From contig CM040451.1 in assembly GCA_022749755.1 (NCBI GenBank), positions 2,618,871 to 2,682,870 on the forward strand: a stretch of 64,000 nt of DNA, read 5' to 3'. Origin of the DNA: Azadirachta indica. Taxonomy: Eukaryota > Streptophyta > Magnoliopsida > Sapindales > Meliaceae. The translations under genes and the position numbers were made by a program. Shown in pieces: positions 20,050-31,784 of the stretch. The notes below the pieces were generated by a model. That model made no database searches. It was not told the origin of the DNA and saw only the letters and a list, made by a program, of their open reading frames with translations. Each line of letters opens with the position of its first letter. Within the stretch, counting starts at the first letter, position 1.

Positions 20050-21205
20050 TGCATGTCAATTCATTCTTAATCTAAGAAGACAAACATCATTGTGGGTCAA
20101 ATTTACCTTCTTATTTACCCTTTTTCTTCATTTTTATTAGTTGGCCTCCACATTTAATTTTATTTTTTTATGATATTTAATGTTTTAGTTGGACTAGTTC
20201 TTGTTATTGATTAACCAGAAAATAATAGTTGACATTATCTTGAGTTTTAGTATTAATTATATTTGATGTTTACAAGAGTTATTTTATTATATATTTTATT
20301 TCTTTATATAAGGATCTTGTAAAACCTATATGAAGATCAATCATTTTATTCATCTTAACTACTCCGTAATATAATAATTGCAACTTTCTAAGCTTTTTAT
20401 AATTTTGTGGGGCTAGAGAGGCCCTCCCTATTGCCGCTGTATATCTTATTTTAGTCTCTATTCCTCATCTTATTTTCTAACAAATTTAACAAGATGGAGT
20501 AAGGGAATTGCTATGTTGAGTATGGGATACCTATCCCTACTTGTTTTCTCTATTTTTCTATTTGTTTATACTATATAATAAATAATAACATCATTAACAT
20601 ATTATAGTATTATTAATATATAAACATATATTAAAAATATAAATTTGATTACTTGATAGAAAAAAAATACGAATTATAGAATTTTTTGATTAAATGTTAT
20701 CTACATATTTTTCTTTCAAAATAATATTATTTAACTTTTTATTTCATTTAATGTGTATATATGCAGACTAAAGAACGGAGCCGCGGTAGGGTGAGGTGGG
20801 TGAGGAGTTCGAAATCATTCCCAACTCCCTCACTAATAGCGTCTCCCATTCACCATGCCATTCCTCATAAAGCCATTCTAATATTCATTGATGTATCACA
20901 AGATGTTTGGAGACTTATTGGTGCATAAATTTTGAGAATATTTATAGAGTTCTCTTTGTAGTATATCGTTTAAATTTATAGACAAGATTTATAGAACTAG
21001 TCAAATAATACTATTTGAGCCTTCAATTTTACATTTTAATTTATTTTTATCAAATTTTTTTTAATATTTATTAGTTCTGGTTGTAGTATATTTCTTTGTA
21101 GTATTATTACATGCTGCCAACAATGGGGTAATTAATAATGGTGATGTGAAATGATTAAGTTTTTGATTTACGGTATGCTACTACAATTTGTTCAACAATG
21201 GGCTC
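20047..21205. other. AT-rich spacer, no gene seen
   Basis: 20175-20420 has a vaguely LTR-like look (TATAAGGATCTTGTAAAACC, then AATCATTTTATTCATCTTA), but no ends, primer site or partner copy were found. Confidence 0.35.
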
Positions 21206-21505
21206 TGCGTTAACATATATATATATATATATATATGTATTTATGTATGTATTTAACATGAATTTCGAACTGGGAGACAAAATATTGGAATTAGTCATTA
21301 AAAACTAAACATTACTGTCGTGAATGTCATTAATGTAGACTAATACAAAATGAAAATGAGGGTTAACTAATCATATCTTAACGAAGGTTTTCTTCCTATA
21401 AATAATAAAGGTTCTTCGTGCTCTCCTTATTAACTGATCATATATATATATATATTGATACTTATTAACTGATCATATATATATATATATATATATATTG
21501 ATACT
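21206..21505. repeat. (TA)n tracts and a tandem duplication around them
   Basis: TA runs lie at about 21211-21236, 21440-21456 and 21477-21500. The last two sit within a tandem duplication of the unit TTATTAACTGATCATATAT...TTGATACT. Confidence 0.85.
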
Positions 21506-22229
21506 TCAAATAGAACACTCTAGCTAGTTTGACAAATAAAGCATATGTGTCAAAATAGAAATAGATACCCACTCAAACATTAATTTCTCAATTTTAATCT
21601 TAATCAATCGCAATTAACAAATGAAACATTATTAAAGATTTAACTCTAGTTCGAAAAATAATTACTGAACAACATATATTTCCTCTATTATTCGAGACAA
21701 GAAAGACTTCAAGTCTGTAAAACCTGAGACTATGAAGACTTTATTGATTCATCCTTCTAAACCTAACTTATTCGTAATAGAAATTTCATTTTTAAAACAT
21801 TTTGTGCTTCAAATTTATCTTAACTTTTTTTCTGTCGTTGTTTTATCATCCAATTAGAAATGATTTAGCTAACATGAATGTTATAATCCCAAACAAAATT
21901 ATGAAATTAAAGGTATGAAAATTTCACTTATCAATGAAATATAAATAGAGACTTTGAGAATAATAATGAAATATGCAAGAATCTTGTACATCTAAGCAAT
22001 TTCCTTGTAGTTTCCATACTTCTAATCAGAAACTTTTAATGATTATCTCTAAATTGAAAGCAATAGAATAATATATCTTATTTTGCGATAATTAGTGAAA
22101 TGAAGTGTCGAGTCTAGTTTCTGAAACATTAACATATGAATAATTCCAAAATATTGCCAACTACTACATATAGCTGCTACATATGCTATAATATTTGACT
22201 TGTTCCTTATAATGTGTTCCACGACGAAC
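21506..22229. other. AT-rich spacer, no gene seen
   Basis: Nothing supportable. It may be a diverged upstream extension of the dispersed repeat at 22230. Confidence 0.35.
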
Positions 22230-22510
22230 ACTTATAATATTTGTTCTAGAATTTCAGTACTTAATAAATTATTCAGGAAATTACTTTCATACACGAATGC
22301 CAATAAAACTTGACTTTCCATATTTAAAGACAACATTCAAGAACAATTATTGAAAGCCCAAATCCTTTTCCAAAAGATATGCTATCTTATGATATACCTA
22401 ACCTGCTAAGAAATCAAGTTTGAGGATTCTAACACAGTGGAAGATCGAGCAGAAGGAAATTTTGCACCTAATTGATTGACGATGTCTCATTACTGGACAG
22501 TGATGTTAAG
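22230..22510. repeat. Dispersed low-copy repeat, copy 3 (diverged)
   Basis: Shares ACTTGACTTTCCATAT, AGACAACAT and the block GCAGAAGGAAATTTTGCACC with the copy at 32220-32370, in the same order. Confidence 0.5.
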
Positions 22511-22772
22511 AAAGAAAAAGAAAAAAAGAATTGAAGACTTCTAATATTTTTCTAATTAATTTAGTTTCGTGAATAATTTTGTTTTCATGTAAACAGGCAA
22601 GCAGATGATTGGTGGCATAACAAGATATTCAACAAGCAATGTCTTACCGGAAGAAGTTAATATTTAACATAATTTTCAAAATTAATTATGAATTATGAAT
22701 TATGAATGTTGTATCTGAAATAAATTTTTAGTAAATGACATAAATTGTGATTTATTTATGGGAGTACAATAA

Positions 22773-22815
22773 CGTAGAACAAAAAATAAGAGCCAAATAA
22801 ATTAGGAAGTTCTAT
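22773..22815 (+). repeat. Head of an LTR of the 11-14 kb family
   Basis: GTAGAACAAAAAATAAGAGCC, then AAATAAATTAGGAAG, matches the start of the LTR at 11178 (GTAGAACAAAAAATAGGGGTC, AAATAAATTAGAACG). The similarity then fades, just before the long-inverted-repeat element at 22867. Confidence 0.7.
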
Positions 22816-22866
22816 TAAATCCTACGTAGCTAATTTTTTATTTCCGAAAAAGGAGAATTATCAATT

Positions 22867-24382
22867 CCCCTATTGTTTGACCTAATATTCTGATCCCTAT
22901 GTTATTTCAATAATACCCCGAATCTCCCTTCTATTAGTTGATAAGGTTAAATATAATAACTATGAGTCTCAAGTTTACCCTATAAACTTTAATAGTCCTA
23001 ATAGTTTTAAAAATACTTATAAAAAATATTAATTTATTAAAAGATAACAATTTTTTTCTTATATAATATTAATTAACTAAAAAAATTATTTTGAACTCCT
23101 AATTGAAATAAATATTAAAATAATAATATTTTTTTATAACACAAGGATAACTAATTTATGAATTTTCTTTTAAATATAAATTTATTTAAACTTTAAATTT
23201 TCTTTTAACATGATATTCATAAATTGAATGATCAAGTTTATAATTTTTAAAATAAATAAATAATAATATGTTATTTATTTTGAAAATCATAAATTGATCA
23301 TTTAATTTTATTTAGTATTTAGATAAATTTATCATCTTAAAAAATTCTAAATTTAGATAAATTTTTGTTCATTGAATAATTTATAATATTTTATTTATTA
23401 TTTAATAAAAAATATTATTTATATTGACTTACACACATGGAAAATAATATATTTAAAATGAATATTATATCATTAATATTGCATATACAAACTTATTTAT
23501 ATAAATTGATATGATAATACTATACATGTTGCTGCATAGTGTACATTTTTATGAAAACTTTTAATTTGAAATATTTTTTACTTGTGAAATCTATTTTTTA
23601 GTTTAAAATATCATTTTTTTATTTATGAAACTCATTATTATTTCAAATTCTGAAAAAGAATTAATAACATGTGAGTTCTAAAAAATTTGACCCATTAACC
23701 TTATTAATCCCAGTTAGTAGTTTTAAAAATACTTATGAAAGGTCAAATTTATTAAAAAATAATGATTATATCATTATTTACTAATAGTTATTAAAAAAAC
23801 AAATAAAATATTAAATGTCTAATTTATTTTATTTATTTTCCAATACCTATGCAATATTGAATTGCCAATATATTGTACAATTTTATAATTATATTATAGT
23901 ACAATAGTTATGATTATGTGTAATTATAAGTATTGTATATTATAATATATTTTATTTATAGATATATATTTATTTATGAATTAGAATATTTATAGATTAG
24001 TATTTATTTATTTTCTAATACCTAATTAATATTCAATTGTTAATATATTGTAAGATAAATAAACTTCTATTTTAATAATAATATATTAATAAATATTTAA
24101 TTATCAATGTGTTATAAAATAAAATAATTATTATTTTAATATTTTTTCATTAAGAGTTAAAAATAATTTTTTAACTAATTACTATTGTACATATAAGGAT
24201 ATAATTATTTCTTTTAATAAATTAGAATTTTTGTGAGTACTATTAGAACTATTTAAATTAATAGGTTAAATTTTAGGGACTCACCTATTATTATACTTGA
24301 CTCTGTCAACTAAAATAAGGAAGATTCAAAGTATTATGGAAACAATAAGAGAGTATCAAGTATTAGGTCAAACAACAAGGTT
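22867..24382. mobile_element. DNA transposon-like element with long terminal inverted repeats
   Basis: The left end (from 22867) and right end (to 24382) are inverted copies over roughly 300 bp. Matching blocks include TTGTTTGACCTAATA at both termini, the CTTATTTTAGTTGA/CTTCTATTAGTTGA block, TAATAGTCCTAATAG against TAGTTCTAATAG, and ATTTATTAAAAG. A third, direct copy of the inner terminal block lies at about 23660-23790 (AGTTTTAAAAATACTTATGA). The centre is almost pure A/T and encodes nothing. The TIR length suggests a non-autonomous Mutator-like or foldback element. The target duplication was not resolved. Confidence 0.7.
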
Positions 24383-25449
24383 TGTTAATTTGTGTATATG
24401 TATATTTATATTCGTATATATAAAACGATTTTCATAGTTGGAGACCAAATACTGAAATGAATAATTCCAAAAAAGCATAAACATTATTCTTTTTTTTTCC
24501 ATTAACATAGACCAATACAAAAAGAAAATGAAGGTTATATTCATATTTCATTTTGACGATATGACCAGCGCATTGGCATTCATACAAAAGTTTGAATCAG
24601 TTGCATTTGCCCACATTTATTAATTAGCTAAACTAATTTCCAATTTCTCTCCTATAAATATATGAAGATACTTTATGATACCGAAAAAATGGTATTTGTG
24701 TGAGACAATTAGACACTCATTAGGTAAATGGTTAAATAAGCTCATTACCTATGTACAACAAGAAAGGAATACATATATCGCAACTCTAAAGTTGTTAAAC
24801 AAAAGATATAAAACTTGTAAAACACTCATTACTCAATAAAATCTACCAAAGAGATACATAGTTAGTTTTTACTTAAATTTTACTAAACTCAGGATGTCCC
24901 ATGAATTGTAAGTTTGAGGACTTATATAGTTTCTAAAAACAGCTAGAAAGCTTTTACAACTTTCACTTAAAAATTTCACAACTTTTATTTGGAAAAAAAG
25001 CTAGGACTTTGCCTATGAAGTTATCACATCTTTTACCTAAAACTATCACAACTCTCATCTAAAATATTAAGTAAAATATACTACAATTCAAACTCATACC
25101 TAAAACATTTAATAAAATACATTAAATTTATGTTGAGGACTCTTTAAACTCGTGCTACTTTGGTAGTGAACATCCTATGAAAAATTAGAAACAATTCATT
25201 CTAGGTAAGTTCAATTTGGGCACTGTAAAATTTATTGGAAAGTTCACTTCTTTATCTTTCCAACAGTAGCAACCTTGTTTTAAAATCATACCTTAATGAA
25301 TATAGATTAAATTCTAAAATTAGTCAATTGACAATATTTGTAATGCTCAATAAATTAGGGTAAGCATCTTAAGCTTATGAGCACTTGAGTTTTGATTTTG
25401 ATGTTTATACATTCTTGTGTCAATTTGCCCTTATTGGAAAAGAGTCGTC
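24383..25449. other. Spacer, no gene seen
   Basis: AT-rich sequence with no exon support. The lower part may be a diverged extension of the LTR to its right, but I could not align it with the partner LTR. Confidence 0.4.
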
Positions 25450-26209
25450 CAAGAGTCTCTATTCTCCACTTTATGAATCAGAATAAAATCGTGACATTGA
25501 ATTCTTATCTTCTTAGTTCCCGTTTGATTTGGCTTTTTCATTGACCAAAAGGGCTTTTTTAATGATAAAAATTTTTTCAAATTTTTTAATGTCGTTTGGT
25601 TGACAATGAAAAAGAGTTTTTGGGAATTAAAAAAACTATTTTTCTTCTATTGGAAGAAGCCTAAAATTTGGACTTTTGGTAGTAGAGTTTCTCCAATTTT
25701 TTTAAAAGGTAAAATTGTCTAAAATATCTTTACTTTATTTTAAAAATTTTACATTATTTTTAAAAATAAAACATTAAAAATTTGTTTATTAAAGTAATTA
25801 CTCAAATTTTCTCAAAAGTCATTTGTGACAACCAAACGATTAATAAACTTTTGTTAAAAACTCTACTCATAAAAGTTTTACATGTAAAAACTCTACTTTA
25901 AAAAGCTCTATTTAAAAAGTTATACCAAACGGACCTTTAAGCTTCTTATTTATAAAAGCTCTTTTTTCTTTTAATTTGGAAAATCACAAATTCGTGTTTC
26001 CTAGCCAGTTAAACTTTCACAATGAATTAATCCTAAAATAACTATAAAACTAACATACATGGAGTTCAATTAAAAAAAATTGTGTAGATTTTTTGTCACA
26101 ATTTTGATTACAATAGAATTTCTGTCTTACAAAAATACCCATAGCTTTCATAATTAAAAATTCTTATATTATATTTTATTGCCATATAATGCCAACAAAA
26201 TTCCAAGCA
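25450..26209 (-). repeat. 3' LTR (truncated), carrying a MITE insertion
   Basis: On the minus strand it starts TGCTTGGAATTTTGTTGGC at 26209, matching TGTTAGGATTTATGTTGGC at the 5' LTR start (31760). Alignment continues through AATTCGTGTTTCCTAG, is interrupted by the MITE 25516-25936, and resumes with GAATTCTTATCTTCTTA and GTCGTCCAAGAG down to about 25450. Below that I cannot follow it. Confidence 0.75.
25516..25936. mobile_element. MITE copy 3, Tourist/PIF-Harbinger-like, exact ends
   Basis: 421 bp flanked by TTA on both sides (25513-25515 and 25937-25939). The other LTR of the host element has the uninterrupted site (TATCTTCCTAAACTTCTTATT at about 31505-31525), so the ends are directly visible. 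Termini are GTTCCCGTTTG on the left and AGGTCCGTTTG on the right, reading inward. A second nested inverted pair lies inside (GTCGTTTGGTTGAC near 25593, GACAACCAAACGA near 25832). It has no coding capacity. The TTA target duplication and a CGTTTGG-type end fit Tourist-like PIF/Harbinger MITEs. Confidence 0.85.
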
Positions 26210-26224
26210 ATCTCTCCCTTTGCC
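26210..26224 (-). other. Polypurine tract of the Sirevirus-like element
   Basis: Minus-strand GGCAAAGGGAGAGAT directly precedes the TG of the 3' LTR. This tract primes plus-strand synthesis in LTR retroelements. Confidence 0.75.
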
Positions 26225-26644
26225 ATTGTTTGGCAAAACATTTCTCGGTTGGCAAGATCTACTTAAAGAATGAAGTATGTCCTAGTCACACATTGAAACA
26301 AGAAAAACACAAAAATTCAAGTGTAACAAGATATCACTTAATTGTATATTAGCATTCGTAATTCATAAAAAGATATGCACAACCAAAAAATGCTAAACAC
26401 ATGAAAAACTCTCCTTAATCAATTCTCCCCGTTTTGAGAATAATTAATTTGGTATCATTTATGTCCCAAAATAAAAATGCACATCAAACCACAATATCAA
26501 TAATTTATCAATTCTCACAACTAGAATGCTACTCCCTCTAAAACCAAAATACGCAAACAACATGATAGCTACTCCCCCTAAAATCAAAAATCAAAATCCT
26601 ACTCCCCCATAAGACCAAAATATAAGCAAACAACATACTATTAC

Positions 26645-26675
<31 letters not shown>

Positions 26676-28084
26676 GTCCAAATAAAGCCAAAGACAGCTA
26701 AGCATACAACATAAAAAATAAGAAGAAAATACTAGTACTTTGGTCAGGAGCACATGGGGCTCACTTGTGTGGATGGATTTGGATGGTTAAGTAGCAGAGT
26801 CGGTAGCAGATGATAATTCTCGCCATGTTATAATCAAACAAAGAACAAAAACAATGGACTATTGCAGCGAAAGCGAATCCAGACGAAGAAAAGTTCATTG
26901 ATTGTGACACAATAAATATCAATGAAACCCTTCAATTTGAACTAATTAATTTCATTAAGCAGCCTGAGAGCATAAAAACTTCACTGATTACATTGGGAAA
27001 AGTTTGCTCTATTGAGTGTAAACTGTCATAGAAACCCCTAAACTAAATATCATAGGAACCCCTTTTGAAATATTAAATTGGCTAAAATGTAAAATAATTC
27101 CAAACATCTTTCAGAACAGTATCATTGGTTTGAATTTTAAAATTTAGTTAAATCCCAAACTTTACACAAACATTTGTGACCAGACCTGTAATCCCCAATT
27201 TTCAAAAATTATACTTTGAGGCGATACAAATCATACAAAATTCCCAAAATGAAGATTATCATGAAATATCATTGTGGCCTCAATTTAGATACATTTTAAA
27301 ATTAAGTCTAAAAAATCACAAAAACAATTTAAATTATGTTAACATATTTTTCAAAATTTTTCTTCACTTTATCATACATGAATAATCAACATTCAAGACT
27401 AATATCTTTGCACCGTAAATAGAATAAATATAATCATGAAATTTGTGTGTGTTTGTTTGTGCTAAGATTAACTCAAAGTTTTTCCTTAATTTCATTTATT
27501 TGAATAATCTTAGGAGAAGGTAGAGAGAACGACTCAAACTAACCTTATCATTTTAATCTCAAATTCTTTGAATTTATTTGCATGCATATGAGTGTGCAGT
27601 GCTTAGCAGTACATATTTGTTTCTTGCTACTGTTTTTTCTTTCTTTTTTTTCTTAATATCCAATCAATAGATTTCACCTATCATTGAAGCATCCCTCTTC
27701 TCATGGTAGATTGTTCTCTATATATTGGTGATGCATAGACTCAAATTATTCATGGATAGCTTCAAAAAGTAATGTATGTAGCTATTTCTGACTACAGAGC
27801 ATGCACAAATTTTGTTGAGATCATAATCAAGGCAACTAGTCAAGGCTCAATCTAATATTTTTTTTCCTAAAATTGCATCAACCTCACAAACTGAATTATA
27901 ATTGAGAATTAATCATGAATATGTATAAAAATCAGTTCAAAATTTATCTATTCTAAGTTATGGTACAAAATATTTCAAGCTCAAATAATGATATTTTCCA
28001 ATGAAAAAGAAAAATTTAAATTCATTTAACCATGAGTACCATCATGCACACATAGACATACAAAACATGATTTATATGACACAA
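26225..28084 (-). other. Region between RNase H and 3' LTR, no intact gene
   Basis: 1.86 kb with a poly-T run at 26648-26676 and only short open frames (for example 27176-27385 and 28001-28219 on +, neither with recognisable motifs). In Sireviruses this interval can hold an envelope-like gene; here I see no membrane or coiled-coil signature that survives. It may also contain unrecognised insertions. Confidence 0.4.
26648..26676. repeat. Poly-T/A run
   Basis: About 29 consecutive T on the + strand. It produces a poly-Lys artefact in the minus-strand open frame at 26538-26753. Confidence 0.95.
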
Positions 28085-28480
28085 ACACCAAATGCTTTCC
28101 TCAAAGAGGAAAATTTGATTGCATTAAGGGGATTGGTGAAAATATTTGCTACTTATTTCTTAGGTTCAACATGTTCCAATAAGATAATTTTATTCTTAAC
28201 CAAGTCTATAATGAAATGATGCCTAATATCAATGTGCTTAGCCATATAGTGTTACGAGAGGTTCTTTGAAATATTTATTGTGCTAGAGTTATCACAATAA
28301 ATAGTCAAGAGATTTTGCACAATATTGAAATCCTCAAGCATTAGTTTTATCTAAAGCAATTTTGTGCAACAACTGCTGGCACAATCAGCATCACTCTTTC
28401 TTGTGACCAAGCTATCAATGAGATTACCTGTGATGAGATTAATTTAGATGTGTGCCCATTGTCCACGTCTTATTTCGATT
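28085..28480 (-). pseudogene. Copia RNase H, C-terminal part, broken
   Basis: RNase H removes the RNA strand during reverse transcription. The minus strand reads DADCASSCCTKLL, a stop, LMLEDFNIVQNLLTIYCDNSST, then INISKNLS, a stop, HYMAKHIDIRHHFIIDLVKN and finally VANIFTNPLNAIKFSSLR. These are the family's (S)CC-x-LLW, CDN, KHID-x-RHHF-x-RD and DIFTKPL blocks. At least three in-frame stops interrupt them. The upstream part joins abruptly to post-protease sequence at about 28500-28590. Confidence 0.8.
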
Positions 28481-28599
28481 CCGAATTTGCTGCATTATGT
28501 TATAGAATTTTTGTTAAAATAGAATCTTGAACTTCTGTTGCAGCGAACTGGCAACTAAAATCTTTAAGATTTTTGGTATTTTTTTTGGTCAGCTGTAAT

Positions 28600-29010
28600 A
28601 TGGTTTTGATTCTGATCAATGATACTATTGACTTTTTCCTCTTGAGAAAAATATACGAAATCATTAGCAAAATCAACATAACAATTATTAGATGATCTGG
28701 TTACTTCCAACACACATACCTCAAGTTTGTCAAAAACTTGACATTTTTCTTGTGTGAATTTACAGAAAATTCTTTATCAAAAATTTGACTAATACTAAAT
28801 AAATTCGCCTTTTGATTCTCAACTTATCAGATATTTTTAAACTTTACAAAACCCTTAACATCAAGTGTTCCATTTCCAAGAAAACATCCCTTTGCACCGT
28901 CTCCAAAAGTCACATGTCCTTCTGAATAGCTTTGATAATCCACCAACCTCTCACAGATTCCAGTCATGTGTCTTTACCATCCACTGTCAAAATACCAAGC
29001 ATTAGTGACA
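28600..29010 (-). pseudogene. Copia protease and pre-integrase region, broken
   Basis: The minus strand at about 29010-28970 reads WYFDSGW, a stop, then RHMTG: the Asp-Ser-Gly catalytic triplet is kept, but a stop lies two residues after it. FGDGAKGCFLGNGTLDVKG follows, then (after a frame change) KANLFSISQIFDKEF and RSSNNCY-like text. These blocks normally lead into integrase, but RNase H follows instead, so roughly the integrase and reverse-transcriptase coding region has been deleted. Confidence 0.75.
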
Positions 29011-29985
29011 TAGGCCTTCAAGTATGTTTTAGCAACAAAACTATTAATTTGTGATTTATTCACTAATATTTTTCTAAGTCTTGGAAAAGTCTTGGATTTT
29101 AATTTCATGCATTTTTTCAGAATTTCATAAATTTAAAGCAATTTGGTCGAATGTACCTTTAATGTTGCAAAAATTTCAAGTAGAAACAAACCTTTTGTCT
29201 TACCTTGAAAGCTGAAAGTGTGTAAATCTGAGGTATTACCTATACTTATATTTTATTGAGAGCATTCAATATGTGATGCTTTCACAAATATTGTCTTAGA
29301 ACTTGAAGGTTTTTCATCTTGATTACCAAGTCCTTGATGATCTCTACCATGTTTCCTCAAAGCCCAAAGTCAAAATGTGGTCAAGTAACACTTGTACCTT
29401 ACTCATATTGTTAAACAAGGTCTTAAAACTTAAAGGTTTTTCATCTTGATAACCAAGTCCTTGATGATCTCTACCGTGTTTCCTTAAAGCCAAAATCAAA
29501 ATATGATCAAGTAACTTCTAAGTTAAGCATTTTTCAATGATTTCCAAGTGTATTCAAGCTCATATTGTTCCTCACTCAACCTTTTACCCTTTTCAGCAAT
29601 AATAGTCTTCATAGTACTCATAATTCTTTCTGCATCAGTTTGTTCACTCAAAAGACTATTTATTTGTTTTTCCAAGTTTTATTGGTTTTGCATACTTCTA
29701 ACCATTTGCTAAACATTAATTCATAAGAAGCATGTATAGTATCCATATCTAACTCACCTTCATCAGAGTCTATCTCAAAGTCTGTTTTAGAAGGATCAAG
29801 AACAATGTCAATTGTTTTGCAATTTTATTGCAACGAAAATCTCTCTTCTATTGCAAATAGAACAGGACATCTGCAATTTTGTAGAACATGAATTACCAAT
29901 GAAAGCTATAAAGTTACCTGCAATATCTGACTTTCTTCTTGTGATTCATTATCACTCCAAGTGGATTTCAAGGCTTTTGATTTCT
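29011..29985 (-). pseudogene. Decayed gag-pol linker of the Sirevirus-like element
   Basis: Lies between the gag zinc knuckle and the protease. It contains a tandem duplication at about 29295-29370 and 29425-29495 (shared AAGGTTTTTCATCTTGAT and CCAAGTCCTTGATGATCTCT). No clean frame persists. Confidence 0.5.
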
Positions 29986-30818
29986 TCTTAAATGTGCTGG
30001 CACATTCAACTTGTATATGGCCAAATCCTTCGCATTCCCTACATTGGATTCCCTTATTTTTGTTACTTTCAATAGATTTAAATGAAGACTTACCATTTGA
30101 AGAAGTCTCTTACTTCACTTAGAGATATGTCCTATTTGTTGTCAAAATTTTGTTGTAATTCTTTGTAAGAAAGAGCAAGTGCTTCAGATTCATCAATGCC
30201 AAAATTTTCCTCATCATTATTGCTTTGTATTTCAGCAACTTGAAAAGCTATACTTTTCTCCTTTTTATGTTGCGTCATGTTCATCTCAAAAGTTCTCAAG
30301 AACCTCATTAACTCTTTAACTTTCAGCTTTGTTTGATGTCCTTTCTTTCTTCAATAGTTGTTACTTTCGCTTGAAATTTCTCAGGAAGAGATTGCAAAAT
30401 TTTCCTTGCAAGCATAGTTTCTGAATATTTTTCACCTAAAGCATAAGACTTATTAGCAATATTATTTAATTTCAAATAAAAATCAGCAAGCAATTGATCA
30501 TCACACGTTCTAAAATTTTCCAATATAGGGTTAAGCATTTGAATATTAGATTATTTTTTCAACTGAGATTCCTTCACATGTGATTTATATGATATCCGAT
30601 GCCTTCTTCACGAATTCACGTGTTGAGATCAACTTGATTTGTCTTAAATTAGCTACATTAAAAATAGCATTGAGAATTTTAGAGTTGTAATTTGCTATGG
30701 TATCTTCTAAACTCGTCCATGTCTCTTCTAGTGGCACAACATTACCCTCGTCATTGGTTATGTAGGAGATGGCCATGAGATTGAACCTCCTTCTCTTTGA
30801 AAATCCATACCTACACAA
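29986..30818 (-). pseudogene. Copia gag (UBN2 type) with an intact CCHC knuckle, frame-broken
   Basis: Two open stretches, 30585-30818 and 30323-30538 on the minus strand, carry gag blocks: NSKILNAIFNVANL, then SYALGEKYSETMLARKILQS followed by LPEKFQAKVTTIEE. A zinc knuckle at about 30055-30010 reads CRECEGFGHIQVEC, a complete CX2CX4HX4C. Stops and frameshifts separate the parts. The gag style (ARKILRSLP, AKVTAIEE) is typical of Sirevirus/Tork-like elements. The start is uncertain; several Met codons lie near 30775-30818. Confidence 0.8.
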
Positions 30819-30830
30819 AATTAGTGATCC

Positions 30831-30843
30831 GTTCTGATACTCA
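30831..30843 (-). other. Primer-binding site of the Sirevirus-like element
   Basis: Minus-strand GAGTATCAGAAC next to the LTR end corresponds to the initiator tRNA-Met complement TGGTATCAGAGC, with substitutions. Confidence 0.65.
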
Positions 30844-30850
30844 AAAGGTT

Positions 30851-31760
30851 TGTTGGTTGGTTAATTGTCAATTTTAATTAATTATGAAATTAAAATTTCA
30901 ATATTAAAAACTAATCAACCACCACAAATAAAATAATGAAGACACAAGATTTTAATATGGTTCGGATTTTTCAATCCTACATCCAAAAGGCCATGCCCAG
31001 AGAAAAACAATCCACTAAGAAAGAAGATGAAACAAACAGCAATGGACTTATACAAATCAAATATTTGCTTGTATTGTTGCCACCATGTAGGATCTTTTTA
31101 GATGGCCTCATTTCGTGAGATCCCCCAACTTTTAATGTTGTCGAACTCTCTTCAACGAACTTAGTTTCTTCTTCTAAAGAAAATCAAGTCCCTCTTCTAA
31201 TGAGTGGAACACAAATGTCTTGGCAACACTTAAAGGATTTAACTCTTTAAGTTTATCATAATAGGAACTAGAGATAAATAACCCCCCCAAGTCATTTTCA
31301 ATTAGAGAAAGGAAAAATTGAACAACTTAGAAAATAAGAAACAAAATTCAGACTTTCAAGAAGCTCTCCTTAGACGAAATTTTTTACATCTAAGGGCTTA
31401 ATAAATTTTAAAAAATATTGTTTATTTATAATAAGAACATAAACCTTCATCCAAAGAGGATGTTTCCTTATTTCTTAAGGAAATAAATATACTAAATTAG
31501 AATTAATACTTATCTTCCTAAACTTCTTATTTCAAAAAGCTTCTTTCCCTTAAGTTATAGAATTATAAATTCATGTTTCCTAGAATAACAAGAAACCTAG
31601 CATACATTGAGTTTAATTAAGAAGACAAATTATGCAAATTTTTCTGTCGTATTTTTAGTTGCAACAAAATTTTTTATCCTACAAAAAGACCCAGAATTTT
31701 CAAAATTAAAATCCTTAAATTATTTTTAATTGCTATATAATGCCAACATAAATCCTAACA
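30851..31760 (-). repeat. 5' LTR, about 910 bp
   Basis: On the minus strand it begins TGTTAGGATTTATGTTGGC and ends ...CCAACCAACA before the primer site. The part near 31390-31760 aligns with the 3' LTR. The inner part has no counterpart visible on the left because that LTR is truncated. A short + strand open frame at 30936-31118 lies inside and is not a gene. Confidence 0.75.
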
Positions 31761-31784
31761 CAGATGTTGTTAAAACTTTTTTTC

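Larger units (their letters stand above)
25450..31760 (-). mobile_element. Ty1/copia element, Sirevirus-like, internally deleted
   Basis: A minus-strand element with a 5' LTR at 30851-31760, a primer site at 30831-30843, gag at about 29990-30818, protease/pre-integrase at about 28600-29010, RNase H at about 28085-28480, a polypurine tract at 26210-26224 and a truncated 3' LTR at about 25450-26209. Integrase and reverse transcriptase are missing. The gag type, long LTRs and a 1.86-kb region between RNase H and the 3' LTR resemble Sireviruses, which often carry an extra envelope-like region there. The Sirevirus label is inference. Confidence 0.75.

Noticed and set aside
20175..20420. Possible solo LTR
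   Set aside because: LTR-like wording only; no TG..CA ends, target duplication or second copy could be shown.
26538..26753. Minus frame with a poly-Lys run
   Set aside because: Caused by the poly-T tract at 26648-26676.
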